Part shown: positions 34,751-44,100 of the stretch, in pieces
Layout: each line of letters opens with the position of its first letter
Position numbering within the stretch: position 1 is the stretch's first letter
Source of the DNA: Paracidovorax avenae ATCC 19860
GTDB lineage: Bacteria; Pseudomonadota; Gammaproteobacteria; Burkholderiales; Burkholderiaceae_C
Length of the DNA stretch: 64,000 bases
Direction: 5' to 3'
NCBI RefSeq assembly: GCF_000176855.2
Contig: NC_015138.1
Location: 5,208,001 to 5,272,000 of the forward strand
Program-made: the position numbers and the translations under genes
Notes under the pieces: generated by a model
Database searches by the model: none
The model's input: only the letters and a program-made list of their open reading frames with translations
What the model was told of the DNA's origin: nothing

Positions 34751-35274
34751 ACAGAGTGATTTTGTACCGCCCCTGCCTCGCCTGCGTCCTTGCCTGGCTT
34801 CAACGTTCCAGGCATAGGATGTCCTGGCGTGACTGCCGAGAATGTGGGATTCAGGACAGCCCACTGCTCCTCATATCCATCGGCATAGATCACTACGAAA
34901 AAACCCTTGTCATCCGGCCTGTTCGATCTGCCCCAGTATGACCAAAAACCGTCGAACACCTTCAACCTCCGATAAACCTGTTCCGCAGCAAGCCACCGGC
35001 TTTCCACGGAGCTTTGCGAAGTGACATTCTTCAGGTCTCCGGTGGCACTGCACCGCACGTTGGATGCCTGAATGTAACGCTCGGCACCTGCGACGAGTTG
35101 CACATAACCTGGAAAAGGCTCATGAATACCCACGGAGCCCACCGACTGCGGTCCATACCCTTCAAAACCAAAATCATATATTCCGCTTGCAGTCACCGTG
35201 ACTACAGGAAGCCCCTGCGAAAATGCGTTACCGAAAGACAGAAGAAAAAACAGCCATACCGAGCGCAGAAGCAT
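34741..35274 (-). CDS. Secreted hypothetical protein
   Basis: A 177-residue protein with a clear signal peptide (MLLRSVWLFFLLSFGNAFSQ). The mature region is beta-rich (VVTVTASGIYDFGFEGYG, GFFVVIYADGYEEQWAVLNP) and has Cys in NVRCSATG and at the C-terminus. Family not recognised. It overlaps the next gene by 10 nt and stands behind a very AT-rich upstream stretch. The two genes form a coupled pair of exported proteins; toxin/immunity or surface roles are possible but unsupported. Confidence 0.6.
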   Translation of the reverse strand: MLLRSVWLFFLLSFGNAFSQGLPVVTVTASGIYDFGFEGYGPQSVGSVGIHEPFPGYVQLVAGAERYIQASNVRCSATGDLKNVTSQSSVESRWLAAEQVYRRLKVFDGFWSYWGRSNRPDDKGFFVVIYADGYEEQWAVLNPTFSAVTPGHPMPGTLKPGKDAGEAGAVQNHSVCG

Positions 35275-35310
35275 GCAATCCTCCAGAAAATTCCGGCATT
35301 CTGCAGTGGA

Positions 35311-35367
35311 GGAATATTTTTATAAAATATCTTTGCTTATAAAATGCATCAGTTATATATATACATT
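35311..35367. promoter_or_regulatory. AT-rich tract with direct repeats upstream of the orphan pair
   Basis: This stretch is almost all A/T in otherwise GC-rich DNA. TTATAAAAT occurs twice (35320-35328 and 35337-35345, 17-bp period), followed by a TATATATATA run. It lies upstream of the secreted gene at 35274 and after the mltA stop. It suits a promoter under nucleoid-protein (H-NS/MvaT-type) control. Confidence 0.45.
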
Positions 35368-35383
35368 ACAGACGTCCGCCAAG

Positions 35384-36556
35384 TTATGGCCTCGGCCACA
35401 GCGCCCACAGCCGCAACCCCTGCTTGAGCCGCCCCGCCAGGTCGCCCGCCTCCTGGCCCCAGCCGGCGAAGTAGTCGGCCCGCACGGCGCCCAGGATGGC
35501 CGAGCCGGTGTCCTGCGCCAGCACCAGGCGCTGCAGCTGCGCGGTGGGGCCGGAAGAGGCCAGCCAGACAGGGGTGCCGTAGGGAATGCTCTGCCGGTCC
35601 ACGGCGATGGAGCGGCCCGGGGTGAGCGGTACGCCCTGCGCACCGCGCGGACCGAAGGCGGCGTCCAGGGGCGGCAGCGGCTCCTCGCGGAAGAACACGT
35701 AGCGCGGGTTGGCCCAGAGCATCTCGGGCACGCGCTGCGGGTTCTGCAGCGTCCACGCGCGGATGCCGGGCCAGGTCGCGTCGCGCACCAGTCCCTGGTC
35801 GAGCAGCCAGCGACCCACGCTCTGGTAGGGCTGGTCGTTGGTGCCCGCGAAGGCCACGCGCACGAGGCGCACGGATCCGTCGGGTTCCTGGATGCGCAGC
35901 CGGCCCGAGCCCTGGATATGCACCACCAGCGCCTCGACCGGGTCGCGCACCCAGGCGATGGCACGGCCCGCCAGGGCGGCCTGGGCCTCGGGCAGAGTGT
36001 CGATCTGCTGGCGCGTGTACCAGGGCTTGCGCTGGCCGTAGCCTGCCGGCAGGCCGTACAGCGGCACGGTGAATCCGTTGCCCGGCGTGCGGCTGGCATC
36101 GAGGTAAGGCTCGTAATAGCTGGTGAGCATGCCGTCCGGATTGCCGTCCAGCGACTCGATGCGGTAGGGTTGCAGGCGCGACACCATCCATTCGCGCTGC
36201 TCTTCCGGCGTGGCGATGGAGAGGCGGCGGATCTCGGGGCACAGCGGCGCGAAGGCCGGCAGTGGCCGCTCGCAGCTGCGCAGCCAGGCGTTCCATGCCT
36301 CGTAGAGCGCATCGTTGGAGAACCCGGGCAACTCGGACCAGTGCACCGGGATCCAGCGGCTCTTGGGCTGCGCCATCGGGGGGGGAAGCGGCCCGCCCGG
36401 CTCCGGCGGCAGCGGTACGCCGGGCCCCGGAGGCAGGGTGATGAGCGGGCCGGAAGGCGTGGTGGCCGGAGGCAGAACGGGCGGCGGCGTGGAGCAGGCA
36501 GCCAGCGTTCCTACAATCAGCGCCGTTGTCACCAGGCGCAGGAGACGGAGATTCAT
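35384..36556 (-). CDS. mltA: Membrane-bound lytic murein transglycosylase A
   Basis: Outer-membrane lipoprotein that cleaves the MurNAc-GlcNAc bond of peptidoglycan, forming 1,6-anhydro ends. The 390-residue protein has a lipobox LAACS (Cys near residue 21), then a Pro-rich tether. The MltA barrel includes LTSYYEPYLDASR, VHIQGSGRL and AFAGTNDQPYQSVGRWL. The 3D domain contains LAQDTGSAILGAVRADYFAG with its conserved Asp residues. The start at 36556 is head-to-head with a tiny membrane ORF whose ATG overlaps it by 2 nt. Confidence 0.94.
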   Translation of the reverse strand: MNLRLLRLVTTALIVGTLAACSTPPPVLPPATTPSGPLITLPPGPGVPLPPEPGGPLPPPMAQPKSRWIPVHWSELPGFSNDALYEAWNAWLRSCERPLPAFAPLCPEIRRLSIATPEEQREWMVSRLQPYRIESLDGNPDGMLTSYYEPYLDASRTPGNGFTVPLYGLPAGYGQRKPWYTRQQIDTLPEAQAALAGRAIAWVRDPVEALVVHIQGSGRLRIQEPDGSVRLVRVAFAGTNDQPYQSVGRWLLDQGLVRDATWPGIRAWTLQNPQRVPEMLWANPRYVFFREEPLPPLDAAFGPRGAQGVPLTPGRSIAVDRQSIPYGTPVWLASSGPTAQLQRLVLAQDTGSAILGAVRADYFAGWGQEAGDLAGRLKQGLRLWALWPRP

Positions 36557-36689
36557 GGGGCTGATTTTGCTTGAAGCATTGCTGGCGCTCGCCGTGCTCG
36601 TCGCCATCGTGTGGTGGACCATGTTCTCCGGGCGGCGGCGGGGCGAGTTGCCCCCGCCGGACAGCCGGCCGCCGGACGGCGAAAAGTAG
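36555..36689 (+). CDS. Small single-TM protein, divergent from mltA
   Basis: A 44-residue frame: one hydrophobic helix (GLILLEALLALAVLVAIVWW), then a basic and Pro-rich tail (GRRRGELPPPDSRPPDGEK). Codon use fits a real GC-rich gene. The ATG overlaps the mltA ATG on the other strand, so each gene's control region would lie inside the other. It could be a genuine micro-membrane protein or chance. Confidence 0.45.
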   Translation: MGLILLEALLALAVLVAIVWWTMFSGRRRGELPPPDSRPPDGEK

Positions 36690-36841
36690 GACGGGGCCTG
36701 CAAGGGCAGGCGGCCTCCGCCGGGTCACGGACGGGTTCGGGCACGCGAAAAATGCCTCCAGGCGCCAGCCGGGCCGGCCGCACTCCGCTGCACCGCGGGC
36801 CTGGCCATGGCGTCCCACCGAACGACAACAGGAGAACTTCC

Positions 36842-37495
36842 ATGCGCACTTCCCGCACACTCATCGCCGCCACCGCTGCCGTGCTGCTCGCCAGCGGCTG
36901 TGCCAACATGACCGATACCCAGCGCCGCACCGCCACCGGCGCAGGCGTGGGTGCCGCCGGCGGCGCCGTACTGGGCGCCGTGACGGGCGGCAATGCCGGC
37001 ACCGGCGCGCTGATCGGCGCTGGCGTAGGCGCCCTGGGCACCTACATCTGGTCCCAGCACATGGAGCGCCAGAAGCAGGAAATGCAGCAGGTGACGCAGG
37101 GCACCGGCGTGGTGGTCACCCAGACGCAGGACAACCAGCTCAAGCTCGACATTCCCAGCGACATTTCGTTCGCGACCAACCGCTCCGACATCCAGCCCAA
37201 CTTCGCTCCGGTGCTGGACCGTTTCGCCGAAGGGCTGCGCAACAATCCCAATGCAGAGGTGCGCATCGTCGGCTACACCGACTCCACCGGCAACGACTCC
37301 ATCAACAATCCGCTGTCGCTCGACCGGGCCACCAGTACGCGCAACTACCTCACCTCCCGCGGCGTGAGCGGGGCGCGCATCCAGGTGGAAGGCCGGGGCG
37401 CACGCGAACCCGTGGCCACCAACGACACGGCCGAAGGCCGGGCACGCAACCGCCGCGTGGAGATCTACGTGGGCGAGCGCCCGCGCCAGGGCTGA
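36842..37495 (+). CDS. OmpA-family lipoprotein with glycine-zipper
   Basis: A 217-residue outer-membrane lipoprotein with a lipobox LASGC (Cys20). A glycine-zipper segment (GAGVGAAGGAVLGAVTGGNAG, about 33-63) may insert in membrane. The C-terminal OmpA domain binds peptidoglycan, with ISFATNRSDIQPNF, VGYTDSTGND and LSLDRATSTRNYL...GRGAREPVATNDTAEGRARNRRVEI. Family members tether the outer membrane to the wall. A CAGGAGAAC ribosome site precedes the ATG. It is convergent with the response regulator gene. Confidence 0.92.
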   Translation: MRTSRTLIAATAAVLLASGCANMTDTQRRTATGAGVGAAGGAVLGAVTGGNAGTGALIGAGVGALGTYIWSQHMERQKQEMQQVTQGTGVVVTQTQDNQLKLDIPSDISFATNRSDIQPNFAPVLDRFAEGLRNNPNAEVRIVGYTDSTGNDSINNPLSLDRATSTRNYLTSRGVSGARIQVEGRGAREPVATNDTAEGRARNRRVEIYVGERPRQG

Positions 37496-37513
37496 CGCCC
37501 GCCTGCCGCACGG

Positions 37514-38143
37514 TCAACCGGCCGAGCGCAGCAGGTTCGCCAGCTCCACGGCGGATTTGACCTGCATCTTGTCGAAAACGCGCGCGCGGTGGACCTCCAC
37601 CGTGCGCACGCTGATGTCCAGCTGGTCCGCGATCAGCTTGTTGGGCAGCCCTTCCACCACCAGGCGCATGACGTCGCTCTCCCGCTCCGTGAGTTCGGCG
37701 AGCCGGTGCCGCAGGTCGTTGCGCTGGTGCGCTTCCTCCAGGTACCGGGCGGATTGCGCCAGGGCCTGCTCGATGCGGTCCACCAGCAGGTTGTCCGAGA
37801 AGGGCTTCTCGCAGAAATCGAAAGCGCCGCGCTTCACGGTGGCCACCGCCGTGGGCACATCGGCATGGCCGGTGAGGAAGATCACTGGCAGGGCACCGAT
37901 CAGCCCGCGCTCGGCCAGCCGGTCGAACAGCGCCAGCCCGCTCATGCCGGGCATGCGCACGTCCAGCAGCAGGCAGCACGGCTGGCGCAGCACGGGCCTG
38001 TCGCCCAGCATGGCCTCGAAGGCCTCCGCACTGTCGAAGGACTCGCTGGGCACGCGGCGCGACCTCAGCAGCCAGGCGAGCGCTTCGCGCACGCCGGCGT
38101 CGTCGTCCACGATGTAAACGGTGGCGTTGGAGACAGGTTCCAT
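37514..38143 (-). CDS. FixJ/DctR-like LuxR-type response regulator
   Basis: A 209-residue regulator. The receiver domain has VYIVDDDAGVREAL, the phosphoacceptor Asp in LLLDVRMPGMSG, LTGHADV and FDFCEKPF (Lys). The C-terminal LuxR HTH is LTERESDVMRLVVEGLPNKLIADQLDISVRTVEVHRARVFDKM. It overlaps the kinase stop by 4 nt (ATGA), so the two are coupled. The closest known architecture is DctSR/FixLJ, controlling C4-dicarboxylate uptake or oxygen response; the target is not in this window. Confidence 0.92.
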   Translation of the reverse strand: MEPVSNATVYIVDDDAGVREALAWLLRSRRVPSESFDSAEAFEAMLGDRPVLRQPCCLLLDVRMPGMSGLALFDRLAERGLIGALPVIFLTGHADVPTAVATVKRGAFDFCEKPFSDNLLVDRIEQALAQSARYLEEAHQRNDLRHRLAELTERESDVMRLVVEGLPNKLIADQLDISVRTVEVHRARVFDKMQVKSAVELANLLRSAG

Positions 38144-40281
38144 CAGGCGTTCCGGGGTTCGGTGTCGGGTTCGGTGCCGGCGGAAGGACAGGCCGGCAGG
38201 GTGAAGGTGAATACCGTACCACGCGGCGCATGCGGCGCGTGGCCCAGGAAGCCGCCATGCTGCTCGACCACGGTGCGGCACAGGCTCAGCCCCAGCCCCA
38301 TGCCTTCCGCGCGGGTGGTGAAGAACGGCGTGAACAGCTTGGCGCCCACGTCGTCCGGGATGCCCGGGCCGGCGTCGATCACCTGGAATTCCAGCCACGC
38401 ATTCTGCGCATTGGAGGCCGCGCGCCGCACCCTCAGCTCCAGCAGGCGGTGCGGCGTGCCAGGCTCGTCCATGGCCTGCATGGAATTGCGCGCGAGATTG
38501 AGCAGCACCTGCTCGACCATGGTGCGGTCGCAGAGCACGCGGGGCAGTTGCGGCTCCACGCCGATGCGGATCTGCACGCGCAGCTTGTGCGCCTGCAGCC
38601 GGATCAGGGGCAGCACGGCGTCCAGCAGGTCTTCCGCGGCGACGGGCTCGCGGGTCTGGTCACGGCGGCGCACGAAGTCATGCACACTCTTGATCACCCG
38701 TCCAGCGCGCTCGGCCTGCTGCGCGATGCGCTGCAGGCCCACCCGCACGTCCGGCAGGAACGACGCCGGACCGTGGGCACCTGGCGCGGCTTCCGCCGAT
38801 TCCAGCAGGTTGATCGACCCGGAGGCGTAGCTGGCGATGGCCGCGAGCGGCTGGTTGAGTTCATGGCTCAGCAGCGATGCCATCTCGCCCACGGTGGCCA
38901 GGCGCGCGGTGGCCTGCAGGCGCTCCTGGGAGGCCCGCGAAAGCTCTTCGATGCGGCGCTGCTCGCTCACGTCCAGGAAGGCGCTCATCCAGCCCGTATG
39001 CAGGCCCTGTGCATTGATCAGCGGCGCCTCGAAGATCAGTACCGGAAAGCGAGTGCCGTCCTTGCGCATGAACGTGGATTCATAGCCCTCGCGCGGAGGA
39101 GGATGCTGCCCCGACAGCCGGACCCGCTGGCGGCGCAGGTATTCGTCGGCGAACTCCGGCGGCCAGTAGGGCAGCCGGTCGGCCTGCCCCAGCAGCTCCT
39201 GCGCGGAGAATCCGACCATTTCGCAGAAGGCGGGGTTGACGTAGGTGATGCGCCCCTGGAGGTCGCGGGCACGCAGTCCGGTGACGAGCGAATCCTCCAT
39301 GGCCTTGCGGAAGGCGAGCGCATCGCCCAGGTCGCGCTCGGCACGCAGGCGCCGGCGGTTGTCGCGCACCAGCACCACGAGCACGGTGATCAGCGCGATG
39401 GACATGGCCGTGACCACCGCCGTGAGCACGTTGGGAAAAACGCTGGGCGCGCTGTGCCAGCTGTCCATGCGCAGCACGAGGGCCGTGCCGGGCAGGTCGA
39501 AGAGCTGCTGCGTGCTGAACATGCGCGTGCCGCGCCGGTTGGCGCCCACCATGGCGAGCCGGGTGCCGTCGGCCTCGGTGAACGACACCTCCTGGCCGCG
39601 CTTGAGCCCGGGCACCACCATCTCCACCAGCACGTTCTGCAGCGAGTACGTGGCGACCAGGTAGCCGGTGTTGACCCCTTCGTTCGTCAACGGGATGCAC
39701 AGCTCCATCATTTCCGCGCCCCGGCCCTCGCCCAGCGGCTGGTAGTAGCTGCCCGAATACGAGGGCCCGCCCACGCGCCGCGCATTGCCGCAGGCCAGGG
39801 CAGTGTTGGAGTGCGTGCCGCTGCGGGTTTCCGCGTCCCACTGCACGGGCCGGTAGGGCGTTTCGGCATGCGCCCGCACGCGCAGGGCGGGGTCCCGCCA
39901 TTCGATCCGCACCAGTTCGCGGCGGCTGCCCAGGAGCTGGGCGGCACGCGCCTCCCAGCTGGCGCTGTCGGGGCCGCCCGCCTGCAGCGCCTGGAGGTTC
40001 TGCAGGTTGTGGGTGAAGCCCGTGCGGATGTCGGCCACGGCATCGGCGGCGTCGCGGTCGAGGCGGTTCTGCACTTCGGAGGCTTCGTAGCGCCCTGCCA
40101 GCCACACCTGCGTGACCAGCATACCGGCCACGAGCAGCACGAGCGCGGTCCAGAGCGACCAGCGCCGCCATGCGATGTGCCACCGGCGCCAGGGCCAGCG
40201 CGCCAGCGCGCCCGCCGCGGGCTGCAGAGGAGCGGGCCCGTCGGCTTCCGTGCCGGCTTCCGGCGTCGGGGCGGTGCTCAC
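38143..40281 (-). CDS. PAS-containing sensor histidine kinase (DctS/FixL-like)
   Basis: A 712-residue membrane kinase. TM1 is near residues 45-63, followed by a periplasmic double-Cache-like sensor (about 64-285) and TM2 (about 288-310). A cytosolic PAS domain follows (FRKAMEDSLVTGLRARDLQGRITYVNPAFCEMVGFSAQELLG). The HisKA box is GEMASLLSHELNQPLAAIASYASG, and the ATPase has NLARNSMQAM, DAGPGIP and GMGLGLSLCRTVVEQHGG. The H-E-L-N-Q-P-L box is typical of the DctB/FixL group. It lies 7 nt after the nitrilase gene and is coupled to the response regulator. Confidence 0.92.
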   Translation of the reverse strand: MSTAPTPEAGTEADGPAPLQPAAGALARWPWRRWHIAWRRWSLWTALVLLVAGMLVTQVWLAGRYEASEVQNRLDRDAADAVADIRTGFTHNLQNLQALQAGGPDSASWEARAAQLLGSRRELVRIEWRDPALRVRAHAETPYRPVQWDAETRSGTHSNTALACGNARRVGGPSYSGSYYQPLGEGRGAEMMELCIPLTNEGVNTGYLVATYSLQNVLVEMVVPGLKRGQEVSFTEADGTRLAMVGANRRGTRMFSTQQLFDLPGTALVLRMDSWHSAPSVFPNVLTAVVTAMSIALITVLVVLVRDNRRRLRAERDLGDALAFRKAMEDSLVTGLRARDLQGRITYVNPAFCEMVGFSAQELLGQADRLPYWPPEFADEYLRRQRVRLSGQHPPPREGYESTFMRKDGTRFPVLIFEAPLINAQGLHTGWMSAFLDVSEQRRIEELSRASQERLQATARLATVGEMASLLSHELNQPLAAIASYASGSINLLESAEAAPGAHGPASFLPDVRVGLQRIAQQAERAGRVIKSVHDFVRRRDQTREPVAAEDLLDAVLPLIRLQAHKLRVQIRIGVEPQLPRVLCDRTMVEQVLLNLARNSMQAMDEPGTPHRLLELRVRRAASNAQNAWLEFQVIDAGPGIPDDVGAKLFTPFFTTRAEGMGLGLSLCRTVVEQHGGFLGHAPHAPRGTVFTFTLPACPSAGTEPDTEPRNA

Positions 40282-40288
40282 GGCGTAT

Positions 40289-41107
40289 TCACAGGACGCG
40301 GTGGTCCAGCGCAGGCAGCTGGGCGCGTACCTGCCTCAGTCGGCCCTCGTCGAGGGGTGCCGCCACCACGGCAGGGCCTTCGGGCTGCTGCGCCAGCACC
40401 TGCCCCCACGGGTCCACCACCATGCTGTGGCCCCAGGTACGCCGGCCGTTCTCGTGCGTGCCGCCCTGCGCCGGCGCGACCACGTAGGCAAGGTTCTCCA
40501 CCGCGCGGGCGCGCAGCAGCACCTCCCAGTGGGCCTGGCCCGTCGTGTGGGTGAAGGCGCTGGGCACCAGCAGCACGTCCACGCCGGCACGTGCGTGGTC
40601 GCGGTAGAGCTCGGGAAAGCGCAGGTCGTAGCACACCGACAGCCCCACGCGCCACGCAGAGCCGTCGCGGGCGGTCATGGTGAAGCGCGCAGGCGTGCCG
40701 CCGGCCTCGATGACGGCGGCCTCGTCGAAGCGCTCGCGCCCGTTGTCGAACCGGAACAGGTGGATCTTGTCGTAGCGCGCCACGCACTCGCCCGCGGGCG
40801 AGAACACCAGGGTGGTGTTGCGCACGTGGTGCTCGCTGCCGCAGCGCAGGGGCAGCGTGCCGCCGACGATCCACATCCGCAGCTCGCGCGCCGCCTGCGC
40901 GAGGAAATCCTGGATCACCCCTTCGCCGAAGGTTTCGCGCAATGCCAGCTTGTCGGTATCGCGGGCGCCCATGGCGCAGAAATATTCGGGCAGGGCCGCC
41001 AGTTCGACGCCGCGGGTAGCGGCATCCTCCAGCAGGCGGCGGGCCTGCCGGAGGTTGTCCTGGACCTGGAGGCCGGAAACCATCTGCAGTGCGGCGGCGT
41101 TCATCAT
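40289..41107 (-). CDS. Carbon-nitrogen hydrolase (nitrilase superfamily, Nit2/omega-amidase-like)
   Basis: A 272-residue cytosolic amidase. The catalytic triad is visible: Glu in ALPEYFCAMG (about 42), Lys in YDKIHLFRFD (about 113) and Cys in GLSVCYDLRFPELYR (about 154). Bacterial and eukaryotic members of this branch hydrolyse deaminated glutathione or alpha-ketoglutaramate. The gene overlaps the yhdP stop by 4 nt and precedes the kinase by 7 nt, so yhdP-nit-kinase-regulator look like one transcript. Conserved pairing with yhdP is common in beta-proteobacteria. Confidence 0.92.
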   Translation of the reverse strand: MMNAAALQMVSGLQVQDNLRQARRLLEDAATRGVELAALPEYFCAMGARDTDKLALRETFGEGVIQDFLAQAARELRMWIVGGTLPLRCGSEHHVRNTTLVFSPAGECVARYDKIHLFRFDNGRERFDEAAVIEAGGTPARFTMTARDGSAWRVGLSVCYDLRFPELYRDHARAGVDVLLVPSAFTHTTGQAHWEVLLRARAVENLAYVVAPAQGGTHENGRRTWGHSMVVDPWGQVLAQQPEGPAVVAAPLDEGRLRQVRAQLPALDHRVL

Positions 41108-44100
41108 GGCTCTTTCTCCTCTGCGCCACTGGATGCGGGCGCCTTGTGCTGGGAAGCAGCGGAAGCTGGCGCAGGGGCCGCGGCCCCTTCGGGGGACGCT
41201 GTTGCAGGCGGCTCCGCCCCCGTGCGGCGCCGCGGCACGCGCGCGATGCGCGGGTCGGTCCAGGTACCGTCGATGCGGAACTCCTGCGTCGCCGCCTGGA
41301 TGAGCGGTCCCCGCAGGAACACCTGCGCCAGGAAGCTTCCGAGCCCCACCACGGGGTTGATGGCCGTCGCCACGAGCGATGCCGTCATGGCGTTGATCTC
41401 GGGCACCACCACGACATGGAGGTTCTGGGTTTCATGGTCCAGGTCGGCGCTGCCCTCCATGAGCACCGCGGCGTTCACGCCCTTCATCTGCAGGTTGTTG
41501 GTGGTGGCCACGCCCTGCTCGATGCGCACGTCGCCCCGCACGAAGTCGAAAGCGAAGCCTTCGCTGAACACGTCGCGGAAGTCGAGCGTCAGGCGCCGCG
41601 GCAGCGACTGCAGGCTCAGCACCCCCAGCAGCTTGGCCAGGCCGGGGTCGGCCTTGAGGAACTGGCCCGACTCCACGTTCACGTTGATCTGTCCCGACAT
41701 GGAACGGTAGTCGGGATCGAGGGGAGCCCCCATCCAGGCGACCTGCCCCTCCATGCGGCCCTTGCCGCGGCGCACCACGCCCTCCATGCCGAAGCGGGCC
41801 AGCAACTGTCCGGAATCGCGGATGTCGAGCCGGAAATCCATGGAGGTGCGGCGGCGCGCTCCCGCGGCCCCGCCGCCCAGCAGCACCCAGTTGCCGCTGG
41901 AAGTGAACGTGGCCTCCGGCACCGTGAGGTTGAGCTTGGACAGGCGCCATTCCCTCGGAGTGCCTGCGCCGCTGCGGTTCTGTGCCTCCACCTCGATGCG
42001 CCCGAGCCTGCGGCCGCGCAGTTCGAAGTCCTGCACGATGATGTCCAGCGCGGGCATCGTGGTGCTTTCGGTGCGGCTGTCCAGCAGCGACTCCTCGACC
42101 TGCTGGGCCTCGCTCTGGGGCACGGAGAGCCGGGACAGGCGGGCGAACACGCGGCCGCCGGACTCGTCGCCCTCGCCGTCCGGGCGGTATTCCACATAGC
42201 CGCTGAGTTCGCGGGCATCCAGGTTGGCCCGCCAGGTGGTGCCCTCGCGGGAACCTCCTGCGACGACATCGTGCAGCGTGCGCCCCTGCAGGACCAGTGT
42301 TTTTGCGCGCGCGGCCAGCACCGTCGGCAGGAACTCCTGCGCGCCACCTTCGGGCATGCGCGCGCTGGCGCCCGAGGCAGCACCAGCGGTGGAAGCGCCC
42401 GCATCCGGCGCGGACGCCGGAGCGGCTCCTGCCGCCTGCCGGCCCAGCACGTTCTGCCAGGCGTCCAGGTCCAGGAGGTCGGTATGCACGTTGGCCGATA
42501 CCCCCCGCTCCGGCATGACCGCAGACTCGCCGGGCGCGAGGCCGATGCCGATGGCACCGCGCAGCACGCGGGGCACCGGACCGGAATGGTCCAGCACATA
42601 GCTCGCGGAACCGATGCCGCTGATGTCCACCGTCATCTGCTCGCGAACCGGGGGCTCGGCGCCGGCATCCGAGGGGGGCGCGGCCGACTCCCGGGCGAGT
42701 TGCGATTCGTACCGCACCGGGCGGACGGCATCGGCGGCCTTGCCCAGGGGTGCAGGCAGGTCCAGCGCCATGCCCTGCAGATTGGTCGTCACCAGCACCT
42801 CCGGCAGGCCGCGGCGTACGCCCAGGGTCAGCGCATACGCGGCGCTGCCCGTGGCATGGCGGGCCAGCTCGGGCAGCCCGGGCCACTGCACGGCCTCGCG
42901 CAGGCCCTCGGCCGTGGCCACGCCCTGGCCCCGCACCTGCACCGAGGACTCCAGCGCACTCGTCCCGGATGCAACGGACCGCATGCCGCCCTCCAGCCGC
43001 AGGTCGCCACCCAGCGTCCGCCCCTGCACGTTCGCCAGGGTGAAACCGGTGTCGCTGAACTGCACCGCGCCCCGGGTGCGGGTGATGACGGGCACGTCCG
43101 GTGTGATGCGCACATCGTTGCCCGCGAACGCCAGGCTGCCCTGCACTTTCGACTGGTCGATGTGGCTGATCGGCAGGCTCAGGGACAACTGCAGGCCGGC
43201 GTTGCCGGTGCCCGTCGCCTGGTCCAGGGCATGCGATGTGAGGCGCGAGAGCGGTGATGCCGCCATGAAGGCCAGCATGTCGGCCAGCGGGCCCTGTGCC
43301 TGGGCCTGCACGCCCACCACGCTGTGGGCGAGGTCGGGAATTCGCGCCTCCACCCGGTCCACGCGCAGCCGCGGCGTGCCCGCGAAGCTGCCTGTCGCCC
43401 CGCGCACCGCCATGCTGGAGCGGTCGAACACCAGTTCGCCCGCCAGTTGCGTGAGCGCCGGCCAGACCGGATCGCCCGCATGCTGCAGGCCCGGCGGCAC
43501 ATAGGCATAGGTCACGTCCCGGAGCTTGGCGGCGATGTGGAATTCCCCCTGTCCGGGATGGTTGAACGGGATGTCGTGCAGGTCGCCCTTGACGCGGAAC
43601 TGCACGCTGGACGCCGTGCCGGCCGTCACCGCATCGCGCACGTAGTGCCGGGTTTCCGCGGGGATGGTCAGCGGCAGGTAGCGGTGCACGCGCGTGCCGT
43701 CGGCGCGGCGCAACTCGCCGCTCAGGTCCAGCACGCCCGGGAAGCGGGAGCGGCTGGAGGACCGCTTCGGGTCACCTGTGGTCCAGGCCACGCGGGCCTC
43801 GCCCTGGGCGTCGGCGTTGGAGAACTGGAGGTCCGGTATCTGCAGTGCGATGCGCTCACCCTCCACCTGCCAGCGCACGCTGGCGGACAGCCGCTCGAGC
43901 GGCACGGCGGGGTCTTCGAAGACCTCCGGCAGCACCAGGGCGCCGTCCTCGATCGCGACGGACGCCTTGCCGCCCGCCTGGGTGAGCTCGAAATCCACCG
44001 CGGCACCCCGCACGCCTGGCGTGCCCGAGGTCTTCACCGCAGCGCCATCGGCCAGCGCCAGGCCCGCGACCCGGCCCCGGGCCTGGTATTGCCGGGGAGC

